Shown here piece by piece: positions 8,382-16,667 of a DNA stretch of 64,000 nucleotides (position 1 is its first letter; each line of letters opens with the position of its first letter). The notes beneath the pieces are model-generated. The model was given only the letters and a program-made list of their open reading frames with translations, was not told where the DNA came from and did not search any database. The translations under genes were made by a program, and so were the position numbers. Location of the stretch: contig CAYMRX010000002.1 of the NCBI GenBank assembly GCA_964393035.1, positions 1-64,000 on the forward strand, read 5' to 3'. Source of the stretch: Tabrizicola_A sp964393035. GTDB lineage: Bacteria; Pseudomonadota; Alphaproteobacteria; Rhodobacterales; Rhodobacteraceae.

Positions 8382-9508
8382 GCGATGCCGGACATCCCGA
8401 ACCCGATGTGATCGAAGGCGCGCCACATCCCCGCGCCACGCAAACGCTGCTCGGGCAAGCCGCGGCCGAGACAACCTTCCTGCACGCCTTCAACACCGGC
8501 CGGCTGCATCATGGCTGGCTGATCTCGGGGCCAAAGGGGGTCGGCAAGGCGACGCTCGCCTGGCGGTTGGCGCGGTTCTTGCTGGCCGCGCCCGACGACG
8601 ATGGCGGCCTGTTCGCTGCCCCGCCACCTGAAACGCTGGACATCGCCCCGGACCACCCGATTTCCCGCCGGATTGCCGCCCTGTCGGAACCGCGGCTTTT
8701 CCTGCTGCGCCGTGCCTATGACGAGAAAAAGGCCAAGCTGCAGGATGTGATCTCGGTCGACGAAGTGCGCAAGATGAAAAGCTTTTTCACGCTTTCGGCG
8801 GCCGATGGCGGGCGGCGTGTGGCGATCATCGACGCGGTGGATGAGATGAACCCGCAAGCCGCCAATGCGCTCTTGAAGCTGTTGGAAGAACCGCCGAAAG
8901 CGGTGACGATGCTGCTGATCAGCCACCAGCCGGCGCGGCTGCTGCCGACGATCCGCTCGCGCTGCCGCGAACTTCGGCTGGGGCCGCTGTCGGCCGAAAA
9001 CCTGTCGGATGCGCTGACCATGGCCGGGGGCGAGGTCAGCCCTGAGGACCGCGTGGCGCTGGCGGAGCTTGCGGGCGGATCGGTCGGCGAGGCGTTTCGG
9101 ATGACCAACCTCGAGGGCCTGACCCTTTACGGCCGGATCATCAAGCTGATGGCCAGCCTGCCGCGGCTCGACCGGGTGCAGGCGCTGGCCTTGGCCGAGG
9201 CGGGGGCCGGGCGCGGGCAGGACGCGCAATTCGATCTGATCGTCTCCTTGCTGGATCTGTTTCTGGCCCGTCTGGCCCGCGCAGGCACCATCGGGATCTG
9301 CCCGCCCGAGGCCGCCCCCGGTGAGGCGGCCTTGCTGGCGCGGTTGTCGCCCAGCCCTTGGGTGGCGCGCGGCTGGGCCGATCTGGCGCAATCTCTGGGC
9401 GTCAGGGCGCGGCGCGCGCGGGCGGTGAACCTTGACCCTGCCGCCCTTCTCATGGATATGCTTTTGAAAATCGACGAGACGGCGGCGGCCCTGTCTCGAT
9501 CGTCCTGA
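8378..9508 (+). CDS. holB: DNA polymerase III subunit delta'
   Basis: A clamp-loader subunit of the replicative polymerase. The AAA+ domain has a P-loop-like GPKGVGKATLAWRLA, a Walker B-region DAVDEMNPQAANALLKLLEE, and the family signature PTIRSRCRELRLG around the sensor region. At 376 residues it is longer than the E. coli protein, as is usual in alphaproteobacteria, with an N-terminal extension before HAFNTGRLHHGWL. It overlaps tmk by 4 nt. The downstream gap of 97 nt carries one copy of a dispersed GTATTT-type repeat before tatD. Confidence 0.92.
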   Translation: MSDAGHPEPDVIEGAPHPRATQTLLGQAAAETTFLHAFNTGRLHHGWLISGPKGVGKATLAWRLARFLLAAPDDDGGLFAAPPPETLDIAPDHPISRRIAALSEPRLFLLRRAYDEKKAKLQDVISVDEVRKMKSFFTLSAADGGRRVAIIDAVDEMNPQAANALLKLLEEPPKAVTMLLISHQPARLLPTIRSRCRELRLGPLSAENLSDALTMAGGEVSPEDRVALAELAGGSVGEAFRMTNLEGLTLYGRIIKLMASLPRLDRVQALALAEAGAGRGQDAQFDLIVSLLDLFLARLARAGTIGICPPEAAPGEAALLARLSPSPWVARGWADLAQSLGVRARRARAVNLDPAALLMDMLLKIDETAAALSRSS

Positions 9509-9555
9509 TCTCGTGGCTTTGCCGTCCCGCGACCGGGGGGTCTTACCCCGGCCCC

Positions 9556-9583
9556 CCGCGGGATATTTGGGCCACATTGAAGG
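9556..9583 (+). repeat. REP-like intergenic motif (single copy)
   Basis: A stretch matching the pattern CCGCGGG-R-TATTTGGGCC-A-ATTGAAGG in the holB-tatD gap. A close relative occurs at 38577-38608 (both share ATTTGGGCCA), and more distant GTATTT-containing relatives occur at 29823-29907 and 59110-59140. No inverted partner is seen here. Confidence 0.5.
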
Positions 9584-9605
9584 CAGAAGGCCACGGAGTT
9601 GAGAC

Positions 9606-10415
9606 GTGACATCCCCCTTGCCTGAGCTTGTCGACAGCCACTGCCATCTGGATTTTGCCGATTTTGACGGTGAGGTGGACGCCATCATCGCCCGTGCCGC
9701 CGAGGCTGGCGTGCGCCGCATGGTGACGATCTGCACCAAGCTGCCGAATGAACCGAAGGTGCGTGCCATTGCCGAAGCCCATGCCGGGGTGTTTTACGCC
9801 GTGGGCCTGCACCCGATGAGTGTCGCGGAGAGTGCGCCGGTGTCCTTGAGCGATCTTGTTGGCTTTGCGCGCCATCCGAAGATGGTCGGCATTGGCGAGA
9901 CGGGGCTGGATTATCACTACACCCCCGACAGCGCCGAGGGGCAAAAGCGGTCGTTGCGGGTGCATATCGAAGCGGCACAGGAAACCCAGTTGCCGCTCAT
10001 CATCCACGCCCGTGCGGCGGATGAGGATATGGAGGCCATCTTGGCCGAGGGGATGGCGGTGAAGCCCTATCCTTGTGTCATGCATTGCTTTTCGTCAGGT
10101 CCGCGTCTGGCAGAGGCGGCCTTGGAGATGGGGTTTTATCTGTCGATGTCGGGCATCGCGACCTTTCCGAAATCCGGCGACCTGCGCGACATCTTTGCCC
10201 GTGCGCCTCTCAGCCGGATCCTGGTGGAGACGGACAGCCCTTATCTGGCCCCGGTCCCCTATCGTGGGCGGCGCAATGAGCCGGCCTATACCGCCTTTAC
10301 GGCCAAGACGGGCGCGCAGGTCCTTGGCGTGACCGAGGCCGAATTCGCGGCGGCCACCACCGCAAACTTTGACCGTCTGTTCTGGAAGGCCGCCCCTGCG
10401 GTCAAGGCGGCCTGA
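9606..10415 (+). CDS. tatD: TatD-family metal-dependent hydrolase (DNase)
   Basis: A TIM-barrel amidohydrolase-fold nuclease of the TatD/YcfH group, implicated in 3'-5' exonuclease and repair activity. Metal ligands are all visible: HCHLDF (HxH) at the N-terminus, Glu in GIGETGLDYH, His in LIIHARAA, His in CVMHCFSSG, and Asp in ILVETDSPYLAP. The start is GTG 9606, which gives the canonical VDSHCH opening within 15 residues and has GGAG upstream. Length is 269. The next gene begins 1 nt after its stop. Placement after holB is the common arrangement in proteobacteria. Confidence 0.93.
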   Translation: MTSPLPELVDSHCHLDFADFDGEVDAIIARAAEAGVRRMVTICTKLPNEPKVRAIAEAHAGVFYAVGLHPMSVAESAPVSLSDLVGFARHPKMVGIGETGLDYHYTPDSAEGQKRSLRVHIEAAQETQLPLIIHARAADEDMEAILAEGMAVKPYPCVMHCFSSGPRLAEAALEMGFYLSMSGIATFPKSGDLRDIFARAPLSRILVETDSPYLAPVPYRGRRNEPAYTAFTAKTGAQVLGVTEAEFAAATTANFDRLFWKAAPAVKAA

Positions 10416-10416
10416 G

Positions 10417-11220
10417 GTGGCGAGCCTGCGCTTTACCATTCTGGGCTGTGGGTCGTCCGGCGGGGTGCCGCGGATTGGCGGCGACTGGGGCGCTTGTGAC
10501 CCGGAGAACCCGAAAAACCGCCGGCGGCGCTGTTCGATGCTGGTGGAACGGATCAGCGGCGATGGCGTGACGCGGGTGTTGATCGACACCTCGCCCGACA
10601 TGCGCGAGCAGCTTTTGTCGGCAGGGGTCGGCGGCCTTGATGCCGTGGTTTACACCCATTCGCATGCCGATCATGTGCATGGGCTGGATGACTTGCGCCA
10701 GATCGTCTTTAACCTGCGCAACCGCTTGCCGGTCTGGGCCGATGCCCCGACGCAAGGCGCGCTTTTGTCACGCTTTGCCTATGCCTTCGTGCAACCGGCG
10801 GGCAGCCCCTATCCGCCGATTCTGGACCTGCGCAGCATTGACGGGGCGTTCGAGATCACCGGCGCGGGGGGGGCAATCGGCTTTCAACCGTTCGAGGTCG
10901 ATCACGGGTCCATGGCGGCCCTCGGGTTCCGGATTGCGGGGCTGGCCTATCTGCCCGATGTCGTGGCGATCCCGGAAGCGGCCTGGACCCATTTGCAGGG
11001 GCTGGATTGCTGGATCGTCGATGCGCTGCGCCGCAAGCCGCATCCGACCCATGCGCATCTTGACCTGACGCTAGAGTGGATCGGACGGGCGCGGCCAGCC
11101 AAGGCGGTCATCACCAACATGCACCTCGATATGGATTACGCCACGCTGGAGACAGAGCTTCCGCCCCATATCCGTCCGGCCTTTGACGGTATGGTCATCA
11201 CCTTCGACAATATCGCATGA
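10417..11220 (+). CDS. MBL-fold metallo-hydrolase (PhnP-like phosphodiesterase family)
   Basis: The GTG at 10417 begins right after the tatD stop and yields the canonical opening LRFTILGCGSSGGVPRIGGDWG. An upstream in-frame GTG at 10369 would overlap tatD by 47 nt and is unlikely. The metallo-beta-lactamase metal motif is THSHADHVHGLDDLR, followed by downstream ligands near FEVDHGSM and NMHLDMDY. The Cys near the N-terminus (WGACDPENPKNRRRRCS) is typical of the PhnP/PqqB-like subgroup that binds an extra structural zinc. PhnP itself cleaves phosphoribosyl cyclic phosphate, but there are no phn genes here, so the substrate is unknown. Length 267. The stop overlaps the next gene (ATGA). Confidence 0.85.
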   Translation: MASLRFTILGCGSSGGVPRIGGDWGACDPENPKNRRRRCSMLVERISGDGVTRVLIDTSPDMREQLLSAGVGGLDAVVYTHSHADHVHGLDDLRQIVFNLRNRLPVWADAPTQGALLSRFAYAFVQPAGSPYPPILDLRSIDGAFEITGAGGAIGFQPFEVDHGSMAALGFRIAGLAYLPDVVAIPEAAWTHLQGLDCWIVDALRRKPHPTHAHLDLTLEWIGRARPAKAVITNMHLDMDYATLETELPPHIRPAFDGMVITFDNIA

Positions 11221-12158
11221 GCGCCCTGATCGACGTCATCCTGCCGGTTTTCGTGGTGATCGGCTTTGGCTGGCTGGCGGCATGGCGCGGCCTGTTTGTG
11301 GACAGTGCAGTAGACGGGGTAATGCGCTTTGCCCAAAGCTTCGCGCTGCCGGTCCTGCTTTTCAAGAATGTCGCCACGCTGGATTTGGGGGCGGCCTTTG
11401 CGCCCGGCTTGTTGCTGTCGTTCTACATCGGCGCCTTCACCTGCTTTGCCTTGGGCTTTTTCGGCGCGCGGGCCATCTTTGGCCGTCCGATGCCCGATGC
11501 CGTTGCCATCGCCTTTGCCTGCACCTTTTCAAACTCGCTGCTGCTGGGCGTGCCGATCACCGAGCGCGCCTATGGGGCCGAGGCGCTGGCGGGAAATTTC
11601 GCGATCATCGGCATTCATGCGCCGCTGATCTACACCTTTGGCATCGTGATGATGGAATGGGCGCGGTCCACGGCCAATCCGGGGCGCAGCCGTGCCGATC
11701 TGGCGCGTCAGGTGCTGCGCGGGGTGTTCACCCAGCCCTTGGTCTTGGGTCTGGCCGCAGGATTTGCCGTGAACCTGACCGGCATGACGCAACCGCGCGT
11801 GTTGGAAGCGGCTGTCGAGATGATGGCGCGGGCCGCCCTGCCCGCGGCACTGTTCGGATTGGGTGGGGTGTTGTGGCGCTATCGGCCTGAAGGCGACAAG
11901 GGGCTGATTGCCATGGTCACGGCCTGTTCCTTGGTGATCCATCCGGCCATTGCCTATGGGCTGGCGCGGTTTGGCTTTGGCCTTGGGGTGGATGGGCTGC
12001 GCTCTGTCACGATCACCGCCGCCATGGCGCCGGGCGTCAACGCCTATATGTTCGCCCATATGTATGGGGTGGGCAAACGGGTGAACGCAAGCGCCGTTCT
12101 GGTGGCGACGGCGTTGTCGATCTTCACCACTTGGGGCTGGCTGCATCTGTTGCCGTGA
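11217..12158 (+). CDS. AEC-family permease (auxin efflux carrier-like)
   Basis: An inner-membrane transporter with about ten hydrophobic segments in 313 residues, organised as two similar halves around a central cytoplasmic loop (WARSTANPGRSRADLAR). The signature NSLLLGVPITERAYG and the C-terminal MAPGVNAYMFAHMYG, with helix-breaking Pro-Gly-Asn motifs, are characteristic of AEC carriers, which move organic anions such as malate, malonate or auxin-like acids. The substrate cannot be told from sequence. The start overlaps the stop of the metallo-hydrolase by 4 nt, and it is the last gene of this plus-strand cluster, facing the ureohydrolase gene. Confidence 0.85.
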   Translation: MSALIDVILPVFVVIGFGWLAAWRGLFVDSAVDGVMRFAQSFALPVLLFKNVATLDLGAAFAPGLLLSFYIGAFTCFALGFFGARAIFGRPMPDAVAIAFACTFSNSLLLGVPITERAYGAEALAGNFAIIGIHAPLIYTFGIVMMEWARSTANPGRSRADLARQVLRGVFTQPLVLGLAAGFAVNLTGMTQPRVLEAAVEMMARAALPAALFGLGGVLWRYRPEGDKGLIAMVTACSLVIHPAIAYGLARFGFGLGVDGLRSVTITAAMAPGVNAYMFAHMYGVGKRVNASAVLVATALSIFTTWGWLHLLP

Positions 12159-12199
12159 ACCCGGGTGGGGCGGCCCCCCCCCTGCGGCGCGCGGGTCTG

Positions 12200-13156
12200 T
12201 TACCGAAACCCCTTGGCGTGGAAGATGAAGCCCAGGAAATTCAGCAGGATCTGCGCGGCGAGGATCTGGGTCGATTGGCTCGGGTCATAATCCGGGGCGA
12301 CCTCGACCAGATCCATCCCAACCACCTCATGGTTGCGGGCGACGTGCTGCAACAGCTCCAGCACCTCATAATAGAGGAACCCGCCATGGCTGGGCGTACC
12401 GGTGCCGGGCGCGATGGAGGGGCAGAAGCCATCGATATCAAGGCTCAGATAGACGCGCGCGCCCTTGGGGATGCGGGCGGCCACCGCTTCGGCGCCAAGA
12501 GCGCGGAACTGGCGCACCGACAGGATGTCATCGCCCATGGTCCGCGCCGCGTCATAGCCATCCTTGGCGGTGGAGGACACGTTGCGGATGCCAACCGCCG
12601 TGATGCCTTTGACGTAATCCTTCTCTGCCGCCCGCCGCATGGGCGAGCCGTGGCCGACCTTCACGCCGTGACGCTCATCGACGAAATCAAGATGCGCGTC
12701 GATTTGCAGGATATGGATGTCGCCGTGGCCCGCAAAAGCTTCGATGCAGGGGATATTCACCGAATGATCACCGCCGATCACCACCGGAAGCGCCCCCGCC
12801 TTCAGGATCGCCTCGACGCCTTTGCGGATATTGGCATGGCTGCGGGCGGTGTCGGTGTGAATGATGTCAGCGTCACCGATATCCACGATGCGCACCGATT
12901 GCGGCAAATAGGTGCAATCGTCTTCGTGATCGTAAGCCCCGGCATGGCCAAAGCTGAAAAGCGTGGAGGCTTCGCGCACCGCGCGCGGGCCGAAACGCGC
13001 CCCGGCGCGGAACTGGGTGCCAAAGTCGAAAGGCGCGCCCAAGACGGCAACCTCGGCCTCGATCTTTGACCAGTCCTCGACGTAAGGCCGTTTGCCAAAG
13101 GTCGAGATGCCGACGAAGGGCAGGTTCAGCCGCCCACTGTCATAAGCGTTGGCCAT
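12200..13156 (-). CDS. speB: Ureohydrolase, probable agmatinase
   Basis: A member of the arginase/agmatinase fold (318 residues). The manganese ligands are H131 in GGDHS, D153, H155 and D157 in DAHLD, and D240 and D242 in SLDIDG. The C-terminal GMDLVEVAPDYD carries the substrate-side acidic residue. Agmatinase would convert agmatine to putrescine and urea. It is the last gene of a minus-strand operon with a spermidine/putrescine-type ABC transporter (30 nt after the second permease), so it probably processes what the transporter imports. Family members also act on guanidinobutyrate, guanidinopropionate or guanidine, and the sequence alone does not separate these. The Leu in DAHLD (commonly Thr or Ser) is worth noting. 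Confidence 0.8.
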   Translation of the reverse strand: MANAYDSGRLNLPFVGISTFGKRPYVEDWSKIEAEVAVLGAPFDFGTQFRAGARFGPRAVREASTLFSFGHAGAYDHEDDCTYLPQSVRIVDIGDADIIHTDTARSHANIRKGVEAILKAGALPVVIGGDHSVNIPCIEAFAGHGDIHILQIDAHLDFVDERHGVKVGHGSPMRRAAEKDYVKGITAVGIRNVSSTAKDGYDAARTMGDDILSVRQFRALGAEAVAARIPKGARVYLSLDIDGFCPSIAPGTGTPSHGGFLYYEVLELLQHVARNHEVVGMDLVEVAPDYDPSQSTQILAAQILLNFLGFIFHAKGFR

Positions 13157-13185
13157 ACCTGCCCCTTCTCTATGTTAGCGCGATG

Positions 13186-14157
13186 TTAGCGCGGGGTGAC
13201 GCCGCGAAGCCGTTCGGACCGGCGGCGCAGCAGTTCGACCGTGGTCAGCAACCCGATCGAGATGATAACAAGGATCGTCGCCACGGCCAGAATGGCCGGA
13301 GAGATCGCCTCGCGGATGCCGTTGAACATCTGGCGCGGGATGGTTTGCTGTTCGGGACCGGCGATGAACAGCACGGCCACCACTTCGTCAAACGAGGTAA
13401 CGAAGGCGAACAGAGCGCCCGAGATGATGCCCGGCAGGATCAGCGGCATGACCACCTTGAAGAAGGTCGTGCGCGGATTGGCCCCGAGCGAATGGGCGGC
13501 CCGGATCAAGGACTGGTCAAAGCCCGACATGGTCGCGGTCACGGTGATGATGACAAAGGGAATCCCCAGAACCGCGTGGGCGACAATCACCCCCAGATGC
13601 GAATTCACAAGACAGCCCTTGTCGGACAGGAACACCCCCAAAACCGCACCAAGAACCGAATTCGGGTCGATACAGGCTTGGGCATAGAAAAAGCTCATGC
13701 CCACGGCGATGATGATGATCGGCACGATCATCGGGCTGATCAAAAGCGCCATGATGAGGCGGCGATAGGGCATTTCTGACCGCGACAGGCCAAGTGCGGC
13801 AATGGTACCCAGAACGGTCGCCAGAATGGTCGCCCAAAGACCGACCCAGAACGAATTCTTGGCCGCCTGCACCCAGGTGGCGCGATGCCACACCTCGGAC
13901 CACCAAGCCCCATCGCGCACGCCGTCCGGGTTGGAATGGCCCAGGGTCAACAGCGTATCATACCAGCGCAATGAATACCCGTCGGGGTCGAGCGTCAGCA
14001 TCTTTTCGGTGAAGGTAAAGTAAGGCTCGACGTTGAACGACAGCGGGATGACCACAAGGATCGGCGCGATCAGGAAGACGAAGATCAGCACGCAGATCGC
14101 AAGGTAGGTGTAATACCAGGTGCGTTCCAGCGGCGAGGCGTAAGTCGGAAGTGCCAT
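13186..14157 (-). CDS. potC: Polyamine-type ABC transporter permease (PotC-like)
   Basis: An inner-membrane permease with six predicted helices. The cytoplasmic EAA loop that docks on the ATPase is RAAHSLGANPRTTFFKVVMPLILPG. At 323 residues it is about 50 longer than PotC, because of an enlarged first periplasmic loop (VEPYFTFTEKM to WVQAAKNSFW, Trp-rich). It follows the first permease after 11 nt and precedes the ureohydrolase. The substrate class (spermidine/putrescine or a related cation) is inferred from the ABC family and the ureohydrolase. Confidence 0.88.
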   Translation of the reverse strand: MALPTYASPLERTWYYTYLAICVLIFVFLIAPILVVIPLSFNVEPYFTFTEKMLTLDPDGYSLRWYDTLLTLGHSNPDGVRDGAWWSEVWHRATWVQAAKNSFWVGLWATILATVLGTIAALGLSRSEMPYRRLIMALLISPMIVPIIIIAVGMSFFYAQACIDPNSVLGAVLGVFLSDKGCLVNSHLGVIVAHAVLGIPFVIITVTATMSGFDQSLIRAAHSLGANPRTTFFKVVMPLILPGIISGALFAFVTSFDEVVAVLFIAGPEQQTIPRQMFNGIREAISPAILAVATILVIISIGLLTTVELLRRRSERLRGVTPR

Positions 14158-14168
14158 AATATGTCTCC

Positions 14169-15422
14169 TCAGCCCAGTTTCAGCCGGTCGATGCCGATCA
14201 GACGGTCATAGAGCCAGTACAGCAGCAGGATCGCGGCCAGAAGCATCGCAGCAAGTGCCGCGGCCAGCGACCAGTTCGATTTCGTCATGTGGAAGCTGAT
14301 GAGGTTCGAGATCAGCTGGCCATCCGCACCGCCGACAAGCGCGGGGGTGATGTAATAGCCGACGGCCAGAATGAACACCAACAGCGACCCGGCAGCGATG
14401 CCCGGCAGGGTTTGCGGCAGATAGACCCGGCGGAAGGTGGTCCAGCTTGTCGCCCCCAGCGAGCGCGCGGCGCGGGCATAGCTGGGCGGGATGACCCGCA
14501 TTACCGAATAAAGCGGCAGGATCATGAACGGGAGCAGCACATGTGTCATGGCAATGATCGTGCCGGTCATGTTGTACATGGCCGCGATGCGGTTGTCGTC
14601 GCCGATCACGCCCAGCCAGACCATCAGGTCGTTCAGAATGCCCTGTTCCTGCAAAAGCGCGATCCAGCTTGTGGTGCGCACCAGAAGCGAGGTCCAGAAC
14701 GGCAACAGCACAAGGATCATCAACAGCGAGGACCGCGACATCGGCAACACGGCCAGAAGATGCGCAACTGGGAAGGCCAGCAGCAGGCAGATCACCGTGA
14801 TGATGCCGGACACCAGGAAGGTCTTGAAGAACAGGTAAAGATAGATCCGGTCCTTTTCGCCCCCGCGTTCCCAGCCATTGTCGCCCAACTTGTTGTCGGT
14901 GCCGACTTTGTAGAATTCGGTGGTGTATTTCGACGAAGCGGCTTCCATGCCGCGCCACAGCGCCGGGCTGCCCCATTCGGCGTCAACGGCAAGCAGGGCT
15001 TCCTTGAAGGGCGCTTTCAGGTTCTTGGCCTCGCGCGCGCCTTTCTTGAACAGGCTGATGGTGCCAGGAACGGTATAGTTGATCCGGGTGCCCGAGATAC
15101 CCGTCAGCTTTTCGCTTTGCATGAAGGCAAGATCCTTCACCAGCGCGGCATATGCCTCCTCGGGGGGATTGGCAGGATCGAAATCGGGGGTTGCGGCAAA
15201 CCATGCCACCAGTTCAGGAGCCGACTTGGCAAAGCCGTCATGCTCGACCGAACGCTTCAGCATATAGCCGATCGGAATGAGGAAGGTCAGAAGGACAAAC
15301 AAAAGCAACGGCAAGACCAGCATGAACGCCCGGCGCTTGGCGCGGGACTGCGCGATGGCCAGGGCCTCTTTCAACGGGCGGCCGTCGGCGGTGGTCAACA
15401 ATTCAGTGGAAGCTTCAGCCAT
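14169..15422 (-). CDS. potB: Polyamine-type ABC transporter permease (PotB-like) with a large periplasmic insertion
   Basis: The first permease of the transporter. The C-terminal part (from FKTFLVSGIITVICLLLAF) is a normal PotB/BinDT domain with the EAA loop RAARSLGATSWTTFRRVYLPQTLPG. Before it, TM1 (FMLVLPLLLFVLLTFLIPIGYML, about residues 33-55) is followed by roughly 145 hydrophilic residues (HDGFAKSAPEL to GGEKDRIYLY) in the periplasm, which PotB does not have. That makes the protein 417 residues instead of about 280. The insertion is free of cysteines and repeats, and might form an extra domain near the binding protein. The start ATG at 15422 lies about 100 nt after the binding-protein gene, separated by two stem-loops. 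Confidence 0.87.
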   Translation of the reverse strand: MAEASTELLTTADGRPLKEALAIAQSRAKRRAFMLVLPLLLFVLLTFLIPIGYMLKRSVEHDGFAKSAPELVAWFAATPDFDPANPPEEAYAALVKDLAFMQSEKLTGISGTRINYTVPGTISLFKKGAREAKNLKAPFKEALLAVDAEWGSPALWRGMEAASSKYTTEFYKVGTDNKLGDNGWERGGEKDRIYLYLFFKTFLVSGIITVICLLLAFPVAHLLAVLPMSRSSLLMILVLLPFWTSLLVRTTSWIALLQEQGILNDLMVWLGVIGDDNRIAAMYNMTGTIIAMTHVLLPFMILPLYSVMRVIPPSYARAARSLGATSWTTFRRVYLPQTLPGIAAGSLLVFILAVGYYITPALVGGADGQLISNLISFHMTKSNWSLAAALAAMLLAAILLLYWLYDRLIGIDRLKLG

Positions 15423-15447
15423 GGCCGTTCCCTCATTGCTTGGGGGT

Positions 15448-15514
15448 CGGGCGCGAAGTTGCCTCCGCGCCCGGTTCTGTCTTGCTGTGGCAAGGGCCGT
15501 TTCAGGCCCCTGCC
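15448..15514 (-). repeat. Two tandem stem-loops between the binding-protein and permease genes
   Basis: CGGGCGCG at 15448-15455 pairs with CGCGCCCG at 15466-15473. GGCAAGGGCC at 15489-15498 pairs with GGCCCCTGCC at 15505-15514 (one G-U). Neither is followed on the minus strand by a T run. Such intercistronic hairpins commonly protect the upstream mRNA and let only part of transcription continue, giving excess binding protein over permease. Confidence 0.65.
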
Positions 15515-15524
15515 CTAGGGCTGA

Positions 15525-16598
15525 TTACTGCGACAGCCAGGACTGGAAACGCTCGTTCAGTTCTGCGTCATGGTCGACCCAGAAGTCCGACGAGGTCAAC
15601 AGAGCGTTGGTCATGTTGGCCGGAGCGGTCGGCGAGTGCGGAGCCATGTCGGTCTTGCCGTCCTTGTAGATGATCGGCTCGGCGTTGGACGACTTGCGCG
15701 GTGCGCCGTAAGAGATCTGCTGGGCTTGCGCGCGCAGGCCTTCGGTCGAGGTGGCATAGGAGATGAAGTCCAATGCCAGATCCTTGTTCGGCGCGCCCTT
15801 CGGAATGACATAGAGTTCGCTTTCGAAGGTCTGACCATCCCAGACGATCTGGAAGGGCTTGCCCTCGCCAACAGCGGCACCGAAGATACGGCCGTTGTAA
15901 GCGGTGGTCATCACGACTTCGCCGTCAGCCAGCAGTTGCGGAGCCTGAGCGCCAGCTTCCCACCAGACGGTTTCGGCCTTGATGGTGTCAAGCTTGGCGA
16001 AGGCACGGTCCACACCCTCGGGGGTTGCCAGCGTCGCGTAGACTTCGCCAACCGGAACGCCATCGGCGATCAGCGCGAATTCCAGAACGGCCTTGGCGCC
16101 TTTTTTCAGGCCGCGCTTGCCGGGGAACTTGGCGAGATCGAAGAAGTCGGCAGCGGTCGTCGGAGCAGCGCCCTCGGCGAACTTGGTGGTGTCATAGGCG
16201 TAGACGTTTGCCCAGATGTCGGTCGCAATGCCGCACTCGGTGATCGCGCCGGGGAAGAAGTCGTCAGCAGCAGCGGTGCCATCGGCGCCGGGCTTGGCGA
16301 CGGAAGCGTCGATCGGCTCCAGCACACCTTCGTCGCACAGACGCACGGCGTCGGCATATTCGACCGAAGCGACGTCAACGGTGACGTTGCCGGCTTCGAC
16401 CATGGCCTTCAGGGCCGGTGCCGGGTTGTCGCTGTCGACCATGACAGCGGCGTTGCCGGTGGCGGCAGCCCACGGCTTCACATGGGCTTCGGTCTGAGCT
16501 GCACCGTAAGCGCCGCCCCAGGACATCACGGTGACGTCAGCCTGCGCCGCGAAGGCAAAGCTGGTCAGCGCGGTGGTGAGAACGAGAAGTTTTTTCAT
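15525..16598 (-). CDS. Polyamine-type ABC transporter substrate-binding protein (PotD-like)
   Basis: A periplasmic binding protein with a clear Sec signal (MKKLLVLTTALTSFAFAAQA, cleaved before DVTVMSWGG). The opening VMSWGGAYGAAQTE and the Asp/Trp/Tyr-rich cleft segments (ATDIWANVYAYDTTKF, TVWWEAGAQAPQ, TTAYNGRIFGA) are typical of spermidine/putrescine-type solute-binding family 1 proteins. At 357 residues the length is normal. The ribosome site GGGAG precedes the ATG. It lies between the ATPase and the permeases; the ligand is not predictable beyond a cationic polyamine or amino-acid derivative. Confidence 0.88.
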   Translation of the reverse strand: MKKLLVLTTALTSFAFAAQADVTVMSWGGAYGAAQTEAHVKPWAAATGNAAVMVDSDNPAPALKAMVEAGNVTVDVASVEYADAVRLCDEGVLEPIDASVAKPGADGTAAADDFFPGAITECGIATDIWANVYAYDTTKFAEGAAPTTAADFFDLAKFPGKRGLKKGAKAVLEFALIADGVPVGEVYATLATPEGVDRAFAKLDTIKAETVWWEAGAQAPQLLADGEVVMTTAYNGRIFGAAVGEGKPFQIVWDGQTFESELYVIPKGAPNKDLALDFISYATSTEGLRAQAQQISYGAPRKSSNAEPIIYKDGKTDMAPHSPTAPANMTNALLTSSDFWVDHDAELNERFQSWLSQ

Positions 16599-16667
16599 TG
16601 TTTTCTCCCAGTTGGTGGTCAGTCTAAGTTTCCGCCCCTCTGCAGAACGGGCGGCGGCCTTTTGGCC

